Shown here one piece after another: positions 1-8,002 of a stretch of DNA of 30,696 nucleotides. The stretch is from assembly GCA_964424125.1 (NCBI GenBank), contig CAYRHS010000012.1, positions 1-30,696 on the forward strand, in the 5' to 3' direction. Made by a program: the position numbers and the translations under genes. The notes below the pieces were generated by a model. It made no database searches and was not told the DNA's origin. It worked only from the letters and a program-made list of their open reading frames with translations. How positions within the stretch are numbered: the first letter of the stretch is position 1; the number at the start of each line of letters is the position of its first letter. The DNA comes from CAYRHS01 sp964424125. Its GTDB lineage: Bacteria; Actinomycetota; Acidimicrobiia; IMCC26256; JAOSJL01.

Positions 1-1
1 T

Positions 2-1228
2 CACCGCACCGCGGTCACCGAGTTCCTCCAGAGCGTCTACGACGCGGGGGACATCGAGCTCGGGACCTACGAGGGCCTCTACTGCGTCGCCTGCGAGGCG
101 TACTACGCGGAGGACGAGCTCCTCGAAGGTGGCCGCTGCCCCATCCACGAGCGGCCCGTCGAGCACGTGGAAGAGGAGAACTACTTCTTCAAGCTCTCGC
201 GCTACGAGGATCGCCTCCTCGCTCATTACGCAGAACATCCCGAAGCCGTCCAGCCCAAGGCTCGTCTGAACGAGGTGCTCGGGTTCATTCGCGGCGGCCT
301 GCGCGACTTCTCGATGAGCCGCAAGTCGCTCTCGTGGGGCGTGCCGCTCCCCTGGGATGCCGATCACGTCGCGTATGTCTGGTTCGATGCCTTGTTCAAC
401 TACTGCACCGCGATCGGCTACGGCCGGGACCGTGAACGCTTCGATCGCTTCTGGCCGGTCGACTACCACCTCATCGGCAAGGACATCCTGCGGTTCCACG
501 CGGTGTACTGGCCGGCGATGCTGCTCTCAGCAGGGGAGGCGCCGCCCAAGTGCGTCTTCGCTCACGGCTGGCTCCTCGTCGGCGGGGAGAAGATGTCGAA
601 GACGAGGCTCAACCAGATCGGCCCCGCCGACCTGGTGGCCGACTTCGGCGTGGACGGGCTCCGGTACCACTTCCTCCGAGACCAGCAGTTCGGACCGGAC
701 GGGGACTTCAGCTACGAGGCGATGGTCGAGCGCTACAACGCCGACCTCGCGAACAACTTCGGCAACTTGGCGAGTCGCGTCCTCAACATGGCGGTGCGGT
801 ACTGCGACGGTTGTGCGCCCGACGAGCGCGAGGACGGGCCGCTCGTGGCCGAGGCCGAGCGTGCGGTGAGCGGCCTCGAATCCGGGATGGCCAAGCTCGA
901 CTTCGCCGGCGGCTTCGGCGCGGTGTGGGACCTGATCCGCGCCACCAACGCCTACATCGAGGATCGCCAGCCGTGGGCCATGGTCAAAGCGGGCGACACC
1001 GAGGCCGCCCGCGCGGTCCTGGGAGACTGTCTCGAGGCACTCCGTGTGGTCGCGCTGCTCGCGTCCCCGTTGATCCCGCGTGCCTCGGCCGAGCTCTGGC
1101 GCCGGCTCGGACTGGGGCGGCCCGAGGATCGACGGCTCCCCGACGATGCCGCCTGGGGAGGCCTTCCCCCGGGCGCGTCGCTCGATCAGGGAGCTCCCCT
1201 GTTCCCGCGATTGGAGTCCGGCACATGA
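2..1228 (+). CDS. metG: Methionyl-tRNA synthetase, 5' end cut off by the window
   Basis: Class I aminoacyl-tRNA synthetase that charges tRNA-Met (and initiator tRNA) with methionine in the cytoplasm. The frame is open from base 2, so the N-terminal Rossmann part with the HIGH motif lies outside the window. Visible parts are a zinc-knuckle region with CVAC near 80-100 and CPIH near 140-150, the WFDALFNY region near 380-400, the KMSKS loop in the form KMSKT near 593-607, and the helical anticodon-binding domain. The protein stops after the anticodon domain, with no C-terminal EMAP/Trbp111 domain. The stop overlaps the tatD start in ATGA, so the two are probably co-transcribed and translationally coupled. 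A metG-tatD pair is common in Gram-positive bacteria. Identification is secure. Confidence 0.97.
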   Translation, partial: HRTAVTEFLQSVYDAGDIELGTYEGLYCVACEAYYAEDELLEGGRCPIHERPVEHVEEENYFFKLSRYEDRLLAHYAEHPEAVQPKARLNEVLGFIRGGLRDFSMSRKSLSWGVPLPWDADHVAYVWFDALFNYCTAIGYGRDRERFDRFWPVDYHLIGKDILRFHAVYWPAMLLSAGEAPPKCVFAHGWLLVGGEKMSKTRLNQIGPADLVADFGVDGLRYHFLRDQQFGPDGDFSYEAMVERYNADLANNFGNLASRVLNMAVRYCDGCAPDEREDGPLVAEAERAVSGLESGMAKLDFAGGFGAVWDLIRATNAYIEDRQPWAMVKAGDTEAARAVLGDCLEALRVVALLASPLIPRASAELWRRLGLGRPEDRRLPDDAAWGGLPPGASLDQGAPLFPRLESGT

Positions 1229-2037
1229 GTGACCTCCGAACCGGCCCGCAGCCGACCTGGTTCGACAGCCACTGCCATCTCCAGCTGCTGGACGACCCGC
1301 AGGCGGCGATCGCTCGGGCGGAGACGACCGGCGTCGGTCGCATCCTCGTCATCGGTACCGATCTGGAGTCCTCCCGGGCCGCGATCGACCTGGCGAGCTA
1401 CGACACGCGGATTTCGGCGACCGCGGGGCTGCACCCGCACGACGCGTCGGAGCTCGCGGCTGAAGGCGTGCCCATCGAGACGATGCTCCACGCCGACGAG
1501 GTGGTCGCGGTCGGGGAGGCCGGGCTCGACTACCACTACGAGCACTCGCCCCGCGGTGAGCAGGAGACCGCGTTCCGCTGGCAGATCCGGCTTGCCCACC
1601 GCTTCGGGCTCCCGCTCGTCGTGCACTCGCGAGATGCCTGGGACGACACGTTCCGGATCCTCGACGACGAGGGCGTGCCCGAGCGCGTCGTCTTCCACTG
1701 CTTCACCGGCGGACCCGACGAAGCGCGCCGCGCACTCGAACGGGGCGCGTTCGTCTCGTTCAGCGGCATCGTGTCCTTCGCCGACGCCGACGCCGACGCC
1801 GTCCGTGCGGCCGCGGCCGTCGTCCCCGAGGGCCGGCTCCTCGTCGAGACGGACGCTCCGTACCTGGCACCCGTTCCGCACCGCGGGAAGCCGAACGAGC
1901 CCGCGTTCGTTCCCGAGGTCGGCGCCGCGGTGGCGGCTGCACGGGGAACGTCGATCGACGCCGTGCGCGCCGCGACCGCCGGCAACGCGGCCGTGCTGTT
2001 CCCTCGCGCGCTCGGTGAACGCGCTACTACGCGCTGA
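1225..2037 (+). CDS. tatD: TatD family metal-dependent hydrolase / DNase
   Basis: Predicted cytoplasmic metal-dependent hydrolase of the TatD/YcfH amidohydrolase family. Members have 3'-5' exonuclease or DNase activity, though the physiological substrate is not settled. The 270-residue TIM barrel shows the metal ligands in order: FDSHCHL (His16, His18), GEAGLDYHY, VVHSRDA, FHCFTGG and ETDAPYLAP. The ATG at 1225 sits inside the metG stop (ATGA), and the next residues lead straight into the first motif, so this start is well supported. A short Asp-Ala repeat (ADADADA) near residue 190 comes from a GCCGAC triplication and looks harmless. About 250 bases follow before the next recognisable coding sequence, with no clear terminator. 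Confidence 0.95.
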   Translation: MSDLRTGPQPTWFDSHCHLQLLDDPQAAIARAETTGVGRILVIGTDLESSRAAIDLASYDTRISATAGLHPHDASELAAEGVPIETMLHADEVVAVGEAGLDYHYEHSPRGEQETAFRWQIRLAHRFGLPLVVHSRDAWDDTFRILDDEGVPERVVFHCFTGGPDEARRALERGAFVSFSGIVSFADADADAVRAAAAVVPEGRLLVETDAPYLAPVPHRGKPNEPAFVPEVGAAVAAARGTSIDAVRAATAGNAAVLFPRALGERATTR

Positions 2038-2284
2038 CCAGCACTGACGCGCATCGACGCGGGCGTCGGCAACGCGCATTGCCCCTGCCGGCCCGCCGTC
2101 GCTACGTTCCGCGACGAGCCATCAGGACTCGTGACGAGTCGGCGTCGAGCACGTTTCGGGGGGCGGAGCCCGATCACCGTGCAGCACGAACAGCACAGCC
2201 AGCTCGTGGCGCGCGCCGTAGCGACGCCGCGCCCGCCGCCGACGCGCTCGTCGTCACCAGCTCCAGGGAGTCGCGCTCGCGGCG

Positions 2285-3350
2285 GTGCTCGCGGCGGCGC
2301 TGTTCGCGGTGCCCCAGGCGGTGCTCGCCAACGAGTACCGCGTGACCGTGCACCTCGACGGAAGTGAGCACGTCCGGAGCACGCGCGCGGAAACGGTTGG
2401 CGACTTCCTCGCCGAACAGCACGTCTCGATCGGCGAGTACGACCGAGTGAAGCCGGCGGTCGACGCCCCGCTGCACGACGGCCTGGAGATCCGCATCGTT
2501 CGGGGCTGCCCCGTGGTCGTTGACGTCAAGGGCGTCGGCGAGGAACACGGGGTCACGTGTGACGCCACGGTCGACGAGATGATTCGCGAGCTCGGCCTCG
2601 ATCCCGACCTCGTGCGGACCTCTCGGGGTGGGCGGATCGCGGCGGGGGAGACGATCGTGCTCCGTGAGCTGCGTCGCCTCACGGTGGAGGTCGACGGGGG
2701 GCCGAGGAGGTCCTCTCGACCGCGCTGACCGTCGGTGAGCTCCTCCAGGACCTGGGTGTCGATGTGGGTCCCGACGCGCAGGTCGAGCCACCCGGCGAGA
2801 CGCCACTCGACGGGCTCGAGCGTGTGGTCGTGAGACGCGGCGGCGAGCACGAGGAGTTCGCGGAGGAACCGGTCCCGTTCGAGACGCTGCGGCGCGAGGA
2901 CCCGTACCTCGAGGAGGGCAGCACGCGCGTGGTGCAGGAGGGTGCCGACGGTCTCCGCCGGGTCGTCTACGCGGTGCGGACCGAGGGCGGGGTCCCGGTC
3001 GAGCGGGTCGCGGTCGCCGACGAGATCGTGCGTGAGCCGGTCGCCGAGGTGGNNNNNNNNNNACGAAGCCCGCGCCGACGAGCACCGCCGATCCGTCCGG
3101 GCCGGGTCCCCACGTCGAGCAAGGCGGTGCGACCTGGTACCAGGTCACGCCGGGTACGTGCGCGCATCGCAGCGCGCCGATGGGTACGGTCATCACCGTG
3201 ACCAACAACGGGAGCGGTGCGACGACGACGTGCACGGTCGCAGACCGGGGTCCCTTCGCGTCGAGCCGGATCCTGGACCTCTCCGCCTCGGTGTTCGAGC
3301 AGCTCGCGCCGCTCTCGTCGGGGGTCATCTCGGTCACCGCCACCTGGTAA
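2285..3350 (+). CDS. RpfB/YabE-like secreted cell-wall protein: three DUF348, G5, RlpA-like DPBB (frame broken in this assembly)
   Basis: Likely exported peptidoglycan-active protein. After a hydrophobic stretch (AAVLAAALFAVPQAVLA) come three DUF348 ubiquitin-like repeats (about 2330-2760), a G5 domain (about 2830-3052) and, after an N gap, a double-psi beta-barrel of the RlpA type ending at 3350 (GGATWYQV, CAHRSAPMGT, VADRGPF, RILDLSASVFEQL). The His of CAHR and the Asp of DRGPF match residues important in RlpA lytic transglycosylases. The frame changes at a six-G run (2696-2701); adding one G restores repeat 3. It changes again across the gap. Start unresolved: this frame is open from 2222 with a very Arg-rich stretch but no start codon before GTG 2285, which leaves too short a signal peptide, so another upstream error is possible. 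Genes of this class precede ksgA in mycobacteria (rpfB) and Bacillus (yabE). Confidence 0.8.
3053..3062. other. Assembly gap (10 N) in the G5 domain
   Basis: Ten Ns, probably a placeholder length. The upstream frame ends EPVAEV plus one G; the downstream frame starts exactly with TKPAP. G5 domains usually end VV-x-x-G-TK, so about 11 missing bases would restore frame and consensus. Confidence 0.9.
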
Positions 3351-3430
3351 CGGATGGATCCCGGTGCACTCGTGACGCGTCACATGCGACGCTGGTGAAC
3401 GCACCGAACGCTGGCGATACCGTCGAGGCC

Positions 3431-4267
3431 GTGGCCGCCGACACGCTCACCCCGGCCCGGATCCGGGCGCTGCTCGCCGAGCACGGCATCGACCCGCGTC
3501 GCTCGCTCGGCCAGCACTTCCTCGTCGATCCCAACACGGCCCGGCGCATCGTGAGGCTGGCCGAGGTCACGCCCGAGGACCACGTGCTGGAGATCGGTCC
3601 CGGCGCCGGCTCGCTCACGGTCGCTCTCGCGGCGTCCGCCGCGGACGTCCTCGCGCTCGAGATCGACGGGCGCCTGGTACCGGTCGTCCGGTCGGCGGTG
3701 GGTGATGCCGCCAACGTGCGGGTCGAGCACGGCGACGCCCTCGCCGTGGACTACCGGTCGATGCTCGGGGACCGGCCCTGGCTGGTCGTCTCGAACCTCC
3801 CGTACAACGTCGCCACCCCGATCGTCGTCCGGCTCCTCGAAGACGCCCCGATGGTCCGGCGGATGCTGGTGATGGTCCAGCGGGAGGTGGCCGAGCGCCT
3901 CGCCGCATCCCCCGGCACGCGGGCGTGCGGATCCGTCAGCGTCACCGTGGCGTGGCACGCGCACGCGCGGCTCGCGGGCACCGTCCCACCCGCCGTGTTC
4001 TTCCCCAGGCCCAAGGTCGAGTCGGCCCTGCTCGAGCTGCGCCGGCGCGACGAGCCGCCGGTCCGAGTATCCGATCCGCAGGTGATGTTCGATCTCGTAC
4101 GCGCGGGCTTCGCCCAACGGCGCAAGACGCTGGGCCGGGCGCTGCGGACGGTGTTCGGTCGGGAGGCTCCTGCCACGCTGCGCGCCGCGGGCATCGATCC
4201 GGCGACGCGCGCGGAGCGGCTCGAGCTCGGGCAGTGGGCAGCGCTCAGCGACGTGGCCGCCGCGTGA
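3431..4267 (+). CDS. ksgA: 16S rRNA (adenine-N6,N6)-dimethyltransferase KsgA/RsmA
   Basis: Dimethylates the two adjacent adenosines in the 3'-terminal hairpin of 16S rRNA during 30S maturation, using SAM. With the GTG at 3431 the protein has 278 residues: LTPARIRALL, then SLGQHFLVDPN (about residue 25), SAM motif I EIGPGAG (about 54-60), the catalytic NLPY (about 122-125), and the C-terminal small domain with FFPRPKVES and FAQRRKTLGRAL. An in-frame GTG at 3395 would add 12 residues; neither start has a strong Shine-Dalgarno. I prefer 3431 because family members begin just before TPARIR. The stop overlaps the ispE GTG (GTGA), indicating coupled translation. Position after an RpfB/YabE-type gene and before ispE is conserved. 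Confidence 0.95.
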   Translation: MAADTLTPARIRALLAEHGIDPRRSLGQHFLVDPNTARRIVRLAEVTPEDHVLEIGPGAGSLTVALAASAADVLALEIDGRLVPVVRSAVGDAANVRVEHGDALAVDYRSMLGDRPWLVVSNLPYNVATPIVVRLLEDAPMVRRMLVMVQREVAERLAASPGTRACGSVSVTVAWHAHARLAGTVPPAVFFPRPKVESALLELRRRDEPPVRVSDPQVMFDLVRAGFAQRRKTLGRALRTVFGREAPATLRAAGIDPATRAERLELGQWAALSDVAAA

Positions 4268-5196
4268 CCACGATCCGCGCGGCCGCGTTCCCCAAGCTCA
4301 CGCTGTGTCTCCACGTCCTGGGGACGCGGCCCGACGGTTTCCACGAGCTCGAAGCGCTCACCGTCTCGGTCGGCCAGCCCCACGACGACCTCGAGGTCTC
4401 CTTGCGCTCCGACCCCGGCGTGGAGCTCACCGTGGTGGACGACACCGCGCCACCCTCGTCGTCGGAGACGGGACGGCTCCCGATCCCCGAAGGGCCGGAC
4501 AACCTGGCGGTGCACGCAGCGGCATTGCTGCTCGGGCACGTCCCGGAGGGCGACGGACTCGGCGCTTCGTTGTGGCTGCGCAAGCGCATCCCGGCGGGGG
4601 CGGGTCTCGGCGGGGGATCGGCCGACGCGGCCGCCGTGCTCGTGGCGCTGCGCGAACTGCTTCGTGCCGAGCACGAGATCGACGTCGACGACGGCGAGCT
4701 GCTGCAGCTCGCCGCAACGCTCGGATCCGACGTCCCGTTCTGCGTCGCGGGTGGTGGGGCCGCGTGGATGCGCGGGCGCGGTGAGGTCCTCGAGCCCGTC
4801 GCGCTACCCGAGACGCTTCCGGTCATCGTCGCCGTTCCACCGTTCCGGCTCGCGACTCCCGACGTCTATCGCGCCTTCGACGAGCTCGGAGGTGAGCGGT
4901 CCGGGCGCGTCGTTGCCGCGCCCGATCCGGTCGTTCCGCTCGTGGCGGAGCTGCGCAACGATCTGGAGCCCGCCGCGGAGACGGTCGAGCCTGCGCTGCG
5001 CGACTTCCGTCTGGAGCTCGAGAGCGCGGCCGGCGTGCCCGCGCTCCTCGCGGGCAGCGGGTCGGCCTACGCGCTCGTTCCGAAGCGCGCCCCGGACGTG
5101 GTCGCGTTGACCGAGCGGCTGCGAAGCGAGCTCGACGCCGCGGTGTTCGCGGCGGCGACGGTGCGCAAGGGGGTCAGGACCGACGGCGCCCGCTGA
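4264..5196 (+). CDS. ispE: 4-diphosphocytidyl-2-C-methyl-D-erythritol kinase
   Basis: GHMP-family kinase of the MEP pathway. It phosphorylates CDP-methylerythritol with ATP in the cytoplasm, on the way to IPP/DMAPP for undecaprenyl phosphate, menaquinone and carotenoids. The 310-residue protein has a substrate-site Lys11 in FPKLTLCLHV, RPDGFHELE, the glycine-rich ATP loop PAGAGLGGGSADAAA (110-124), LGSDVPF with the likely catalytic Asp156, and a C-terminal GHMP motif LLAGSGSAYALV. GTG start 4264 overlaps the ksgA stop by four bases. A GC hairpin lies across its stop codon, and the next gene is convergent, so the metG-ispE run probably ends here. Confidence 0.96.
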   Translation: MTTIRAAAFPKLTLCLHVLGTRPDGFHELEALTVSVGQPHDDLEVSLRSDPGVELTVVDDTAPPSSSETGRLPIPEGPDNLAVHAAALLLGHVPEGDGLGASLWLRKRIPAGAGLGGGSADAAAVLVALRELLRAEHEIDVDDGELLQLAATLGSDVPFCVAGGGAAWMRGRGEVLEPVALPETLPVIVAVPPFRLATPDVYRAFDELGGERSGRVVAAPDPVVPLVAELRNDLEPAAETVEPALRDFRLELESAAGVPALLAGSGSAYALVPKRAPDVVALTERLRSELDAAVFAAATVRKGVRTDGAR

Positions 5197-5207
5197 ACGC
5201 GGCGCCG
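5184..5207 (+). terminator. GC hairpin at the ispE / bS22 convergent junction
   Basis: A 7-bp stem (CGGCGCC with GGCGCCG) and 10-base loop span the ispE stop codon. Because it sits between convergent genes it could act on both strands. There is no T run, so terminator function is inferred from structure and place only. Confidence 0.35.
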
Positions 5208-5214
5208 GGTCGGG

Positions 5215-5316
5215 CTACTTGCCCTGCTGGCGCCGTTGCCAGCGCGTGCGCTTCAGGAGCTTCTTGTGCTTCTTCTTGCGCATGCGCTTGCGGCGCTTCT
5301 TGACCAGTGATCCCAT
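5215..5316 (-). CDS. Small basic ribosomal protein bS22 (AURKAIP1/COX24-domain protein), 33 aa
   Basis: A 33-residue, extremely basic protein beginning MGSLVKKRRKRMRKKKHKK and ending RRQQGK. From memory it nearly matches the 33-residue mycobacterial protein known as bS22 (Rv0500B type), annotated as an AURKAIP1/COX24-domain protein and seen bound to the small ribosomal subunit. It is too short for most gene finders. The ATG is clear. A TACGGT -10-like box lies 10 bases upstream (5332-5327), implying a leader of only a few bases. The gene sits alone on the minus strand between ispE and tRNA-Gln. In M. tuberculosis the homologue is, as I recall, next to galE2 (Rv0501), whose homologue also occurs in this window at 23532-24572. 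Confidence 0.92.
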   Translation of the reverse strand: MGSLVKKRRKRMRKKKHKKLLKRTRWQRRQQGK

Positions 5317-5326
5317 GGCGTCGGCC

Positions 5327-5332
5327 ACCGTA
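5327..5332 (-). promoter_or_regulatory. -10-like box for the bS22 gene
   Basis: TACGGT on the minus strand, 10 bases before the ATG. It matches the actinobacterial TAnnnT -10 consensus. I see no convincing -35. Confidence 0.35.
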
Positions 5333-5396
5333 CCGGCTGCGCTCCCGATGCGTCACATCACCGGTCGAGAGCGTTCCTCGCCGTTCGCGCCCCGAG

Positions 5397-5402
5397 TATC
5401 GT
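5397..5402 (+). promoter_or_regulatory. -10-like box for tRNA-Gln
   Basis: TATCGT, 12 bases before the mature 5' end of tRNA-Gln. A weak TTCCTC lies 17 bases upstream (5374-5379) as a possible -35. Confidence 0.35.
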
Positions 5403-5414
5403 CGTTTGCGACGG

Positions 5415-5485
5415 TCGGGGGTGGTGTAACGGCAGCACGGGGTCCTTTGGAGTCCCAAGTCGAGGTTCGAAACCTCGCCCCCGAG
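5415..5485 (+). tRNA. tRNA-Gln (anticodon TTG)
   Basis: A full 71-base cloverleaf folds by eye: acceptor TCGGGGG/CCCCCGA, D stem GTGT/GCAC, anticodon loop CTTTGGA with TTG at 5447-5449, T stem CGAGG/CCTCG around loop TTCGAAA, and discriminator G. CCA is not encoded (the sequence continues CAGG). The second pair of the anticodon stem is a T-T mismatch (5443 with 5453), which is unusual. glmU begins 70 bases downstream on the same strand. Confidence 0.93.
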
Positions 5486-5555
5486 CAGGAGGTGGTCCGA
5501 TGAGCCCACCCGACGAATCGTGGACGAGCCGTCCGAGCTCGGGGATGGTGCGCCG

Positions 5556-6980
5556 ATGAGCGGCTACCGGCCCCTCGCGGCCGTCGTGCTCGCGGCCGGC
5601 GAAGGTGTCCGCATGCGGTCGGACACCCCCAAGGTGCTGCACCCTCTGTGCGGCCGCCCGATGCTCGGGCATGTCCTCGACGCGCTGCTCCCCCTCCCGC
5701 TCGAGCGAATCGTCGTGGTCGTCGGGCACGGGGCCGAGCGGGTGACGAAGTCGATCCAGGAGCAGGTGGCTACCGAGGTGCCGGTGACCTTCGTGGAGCA
5801 GAGGGTCCAGCGAGGCACGGGTGATGCCGCCGGTGTTGCGCTCACCGCCTTCGCCGACGACGTCGATGCCGAGACCGACCTGCTCGTCGTGCCCGGCGAC
5901 ACACCGCTGCTCCGGACCGAGACGCTCACCGAGCTCGCCACGGCGCATCGCGATCACGACGCCGCGGCGACGCTCCTGACCGCACGCGTCTCGGACCCGA
6001 CCGGATACGGGCGGATCGTGCGTGACGACGCTGGTGCCGTGACCGGCATCGTCGAGCACCGCGATGCCGACCAGGCGCAGTTGGAGATCGACGAGATCAA
6101 CACGTCGATCTACTGCTTCCGCCGCAGCCTGCTCGCGCCGGCGCTGCGCCGCCTGAGCCCCGAGAACAGCCAGGGCGAGTACTACCTCACCGATGCCGTC
6201 GCGGTGTTGCGCGACACCGGGCACCTGGTCCGGGCCAGCGTCGTCGCCGATCCGACCGAGGTCTCGGGGGTCAACGACCGGGCGCAGCTCGCCGGGGCGG
6301 AAGCCGTCCTCCGGGCGCGGATCAACCATCGCTGGATGTGCGAAGGGGTGACGATGGTCGACCCGACGCGCACCTATGTCGACAGCGACGTCGAGCTCGA
6401 TCCCGAGGTCCGGCTGCTGCCCGGGACGATCCTCGAGGGCCGTACCGTGGTCGGCGCCCGCTCGGTCATCGGACCGGATGCGAGGCTGCGCGACGCCATC
6501 ATCGGTGAGGACGTGATCGTTGCGTCCTCGACCCTCTCGGAGGTGGAGGTCGCCGACGGGGCGACGATCGGGCCGTACGCCCACCTCCGGCCGGGAACCC
6601 GACTCGGACCGCACACGAAGGTCGGCTCCTTCGTCGAGACGAAGAACGCCGAGCTGCACGAGGGAGCGAAGGCGCCCCACCTGTCGTACGTGGGTGACGC
6701 CGAGGTCGGCGAGCGGGCGAACCTCGGAGCGGGGACGATCACCGCGAACTACGACGGTCGGGAGAAGCACCGCACGAAGATCGGGCGGGACGTGCACACC
6801 GGGAGCAACTCGGTGCTCGTCGCCCCGGTCGAGCTCGGCGACGAGGCCGAGACCGGCGCGGGCGCGGTCGTCACGCGCGACGTGCCCCCCGGGCACCTGG
6901 CCAAGGGGGTGCCTGCCCGCGCGGAGCCTCGCTCGAAGGGCGAGCGGCCCAGCGAGGACGAGGCCGACGCCGAGGATTGA
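5556..6980 (+). CDS. glmU: Bifunctional UDP-GlcNAc pyrophosphorylase / GlcN-1-P acetyltransferase
   Basis: Makes UDP-GlcNAc for peptidoglycan and other glycans: the C-terminal domain acetylates GlcN-1-P with acetyl-CoA and the N-terminal domain adds UMP from UTP. With the ATG at 5556 the protein has 474 residues. The uridyltransferase shows VLAAGEGVRMRS and Lys26 (residues 11-30), GTGDAAGVAL and PGDTPLL. The left-handed beta-helix shows FVETKNAELHEGAK, the catalytic His375 in APHLSYVGDAEVG, and GAGTITANYDG. An in-frame GTG at 5520 would add 12 residues without homology, so I prefer the ATG, where MSGYRPLAAVV is family-like. prs follows 34 bases later. Confidence 0.96.
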   Translation: MSGYRPLAAVVLAAGEGVRMRSDTPKVLHPLCGRPMLGHVLDALLPLPLERIVVVVGHGAERVTKSIQEQVATEVPVTFVEQRVQRGTGDAAGVALTAFADDVDAETDLLVVPGDTPLLRTETLTELATAHRDHDAAATLLTARVSDPTGYGRIVRDDAGAVTGIVEHRDADQAQLEIDEINTSIYCFRRSLLAPALRRLSPENSQGEYYLTDAVAVLRDTGHLVRASVVADPTEVSGVNDRAQLAGAEAVLRARINHRWMCEGVTMVDPTRTYVDSDVELDPEVRLLPGTILEGRTVVGARSVIGPDARLRDAIIGEDVIVASSTLSEVEVADGATIGPYAHLRPGTRLGPHTKVGSFVETKNAELHEGAKAPHLSYVGDAEVGERANLGAGTITANYDGREKHRTKIGRDVHTGSNSVLVAPVELGDEAETGAGAVVTRDVPPGHLAKGVPARAEPRSKGERPSEDEADAED

Positions 6981-7014
6981 GCGGGGCGAAACGGACGAGC
7001 GCGAGGATGGACTC

Positions 7015-7998
7015 ATGGAGCTGGTGACGAAGAAGCGGCTGATGCTCTTCAGCGGGCGGGGCGCGCGTGAGCTGTCCGAGGAGATCGCCGAGAACCTGAA
7101 GGTCCCCCTGGGCGAGGTCGTCCTGTCGACGTTCGCCAACGGCGAGCTGTACTGCCGCTTCGGAGAGAGCATTCGCGGTGCGGACGCATTCATCGTCCAG
7201 AGCCACTACCAGCCGACGAACGACCGCATCATGGAGCAGCTCATCATGATCGACGCCGCGAAGCGCGCGTCGGCGAAGCGCATCACCGCGGTCTGCCCCT
7301 TCTACGGCTACGCGCGGCAGGGCCGCAAGGCCGAGGGCCGCGAACCGATCACCGCGCGCCTGCTCGCCGACCTGCTCACCGCCGCGGGCGCCGACCGGGT
7401 CGTCACCGTCGACCTGCACACCGGCCAGATCCAGGGCTTCTTCGACATGCCCGTCGACCACCTGACGGCCGTGCCGACGATCGCCGAGTACCTCGCCGAG
7501 CGGGTCGCCACCGACGTCACGGTCGTGGCGCCCGACGCTGGCGGCGGCAAGCTCTCGCGTCGCTTCGCCAACAACCTCGGCGAGTTCGAGGTGTCGGCCG
7601 ATCTGGCGTTCATCGACAAGCGGCGTCCCGGGGGGACGCACAACGTCGCCGAGGCCACAGAGGTCGTCGGCGAGGTGGACGGTCGCAGCTGCGTGCTCGT
7701 CGACGACATGATCGACACCGCCGGCACCATCACCTCGGCCGCCAACCTGCTCGTCGAGCGCGGAGCGCGTGAGGTGTGGGTGGCGGCAACCCATGGGGTG
7801 CTCTCCGGTCCCGCGGTCGATCGACTGAAGAACGCGCCCTTGCGCGAGGTAGTGCTGACCAACACGCTTCCCATCCCGCAGGACAAGCGATGGGACAGCC
7901 TCACCGTGCTGTCGATCGCGCCGATCATCGCCGATGCCCTCGACGCCGTGTTCGAGGACACCTCGGTCTCGGAGATCTTCAAGGGCGACAACGTCTGA
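7015..7998 (+). CDS. prs: Ribose-phosphate pyrophosphokinase (PRPP synthetase)
   Basis: Transfers pyrophosphate from ATP to ribose-5-phosphate to make PRPP for purine, pyrimidine, His, Trp and NAD synthesis; in actinobacteria PRPP also feeds decaprenyl-phosphoryl-arabinose where that pathway exists. The 327-residue protein shows LFSGRGARELSEEIA, FANGELYCRF, FYGYARQGRKAEGREPITA, DLHTGQIQGFFDMPVDHL, GGGKLSRRFAN and the PRPP-binding loop VDDMIDTAGT (about 229-238). It is class I by motifs and length. ATG 7015 follows an AGGA-like stretch. A strong GC hairpin lies four bases past the stop. Confidence 0.97.
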   Translation: MELVTKKRLMLFSGRGARELSEEIAENLKVPLGEVVLSTFANGELYCRFGESIRGADAFIVQSHYQPTNDRIMEQLIMIDAAKRASAKRITAVCPFYGYARQGRKAEGREPITARLLADLLTAAGADRVVTVDLHTGQIQGFFDMPVDHLTAVPTIAEYLAERVATDVTVVAPDAGGGKLSRRFANNLGEFEVSADLAFIDKRRPGGTHNVAEATEVVGEVDGRSCVLVDDMIDTAGTITSAANLLVERGAREVWVAATHGVLSGPAVDRLKNAPLREVVLTNTLPIPQDKRWDSLTVLSIAPIIADALDAVFEDTSVSEIFKGDNV

Positions 7999-8002
7999 GG
8001 CC

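Noticed and set aside
1781..1801. GCCGAC triplet repeat in tatD
   Set aside because: Short in-frame Asp-Ala expansion in a surface segment; no sign of a regulatory repeat.
2079..2345. Open frames between tatD and the cell-wall gene
   Set aside because: Arg/Ala-rich, no family features, overlapping in several frames; at most one may hold the lost N-terminus of the next gene.
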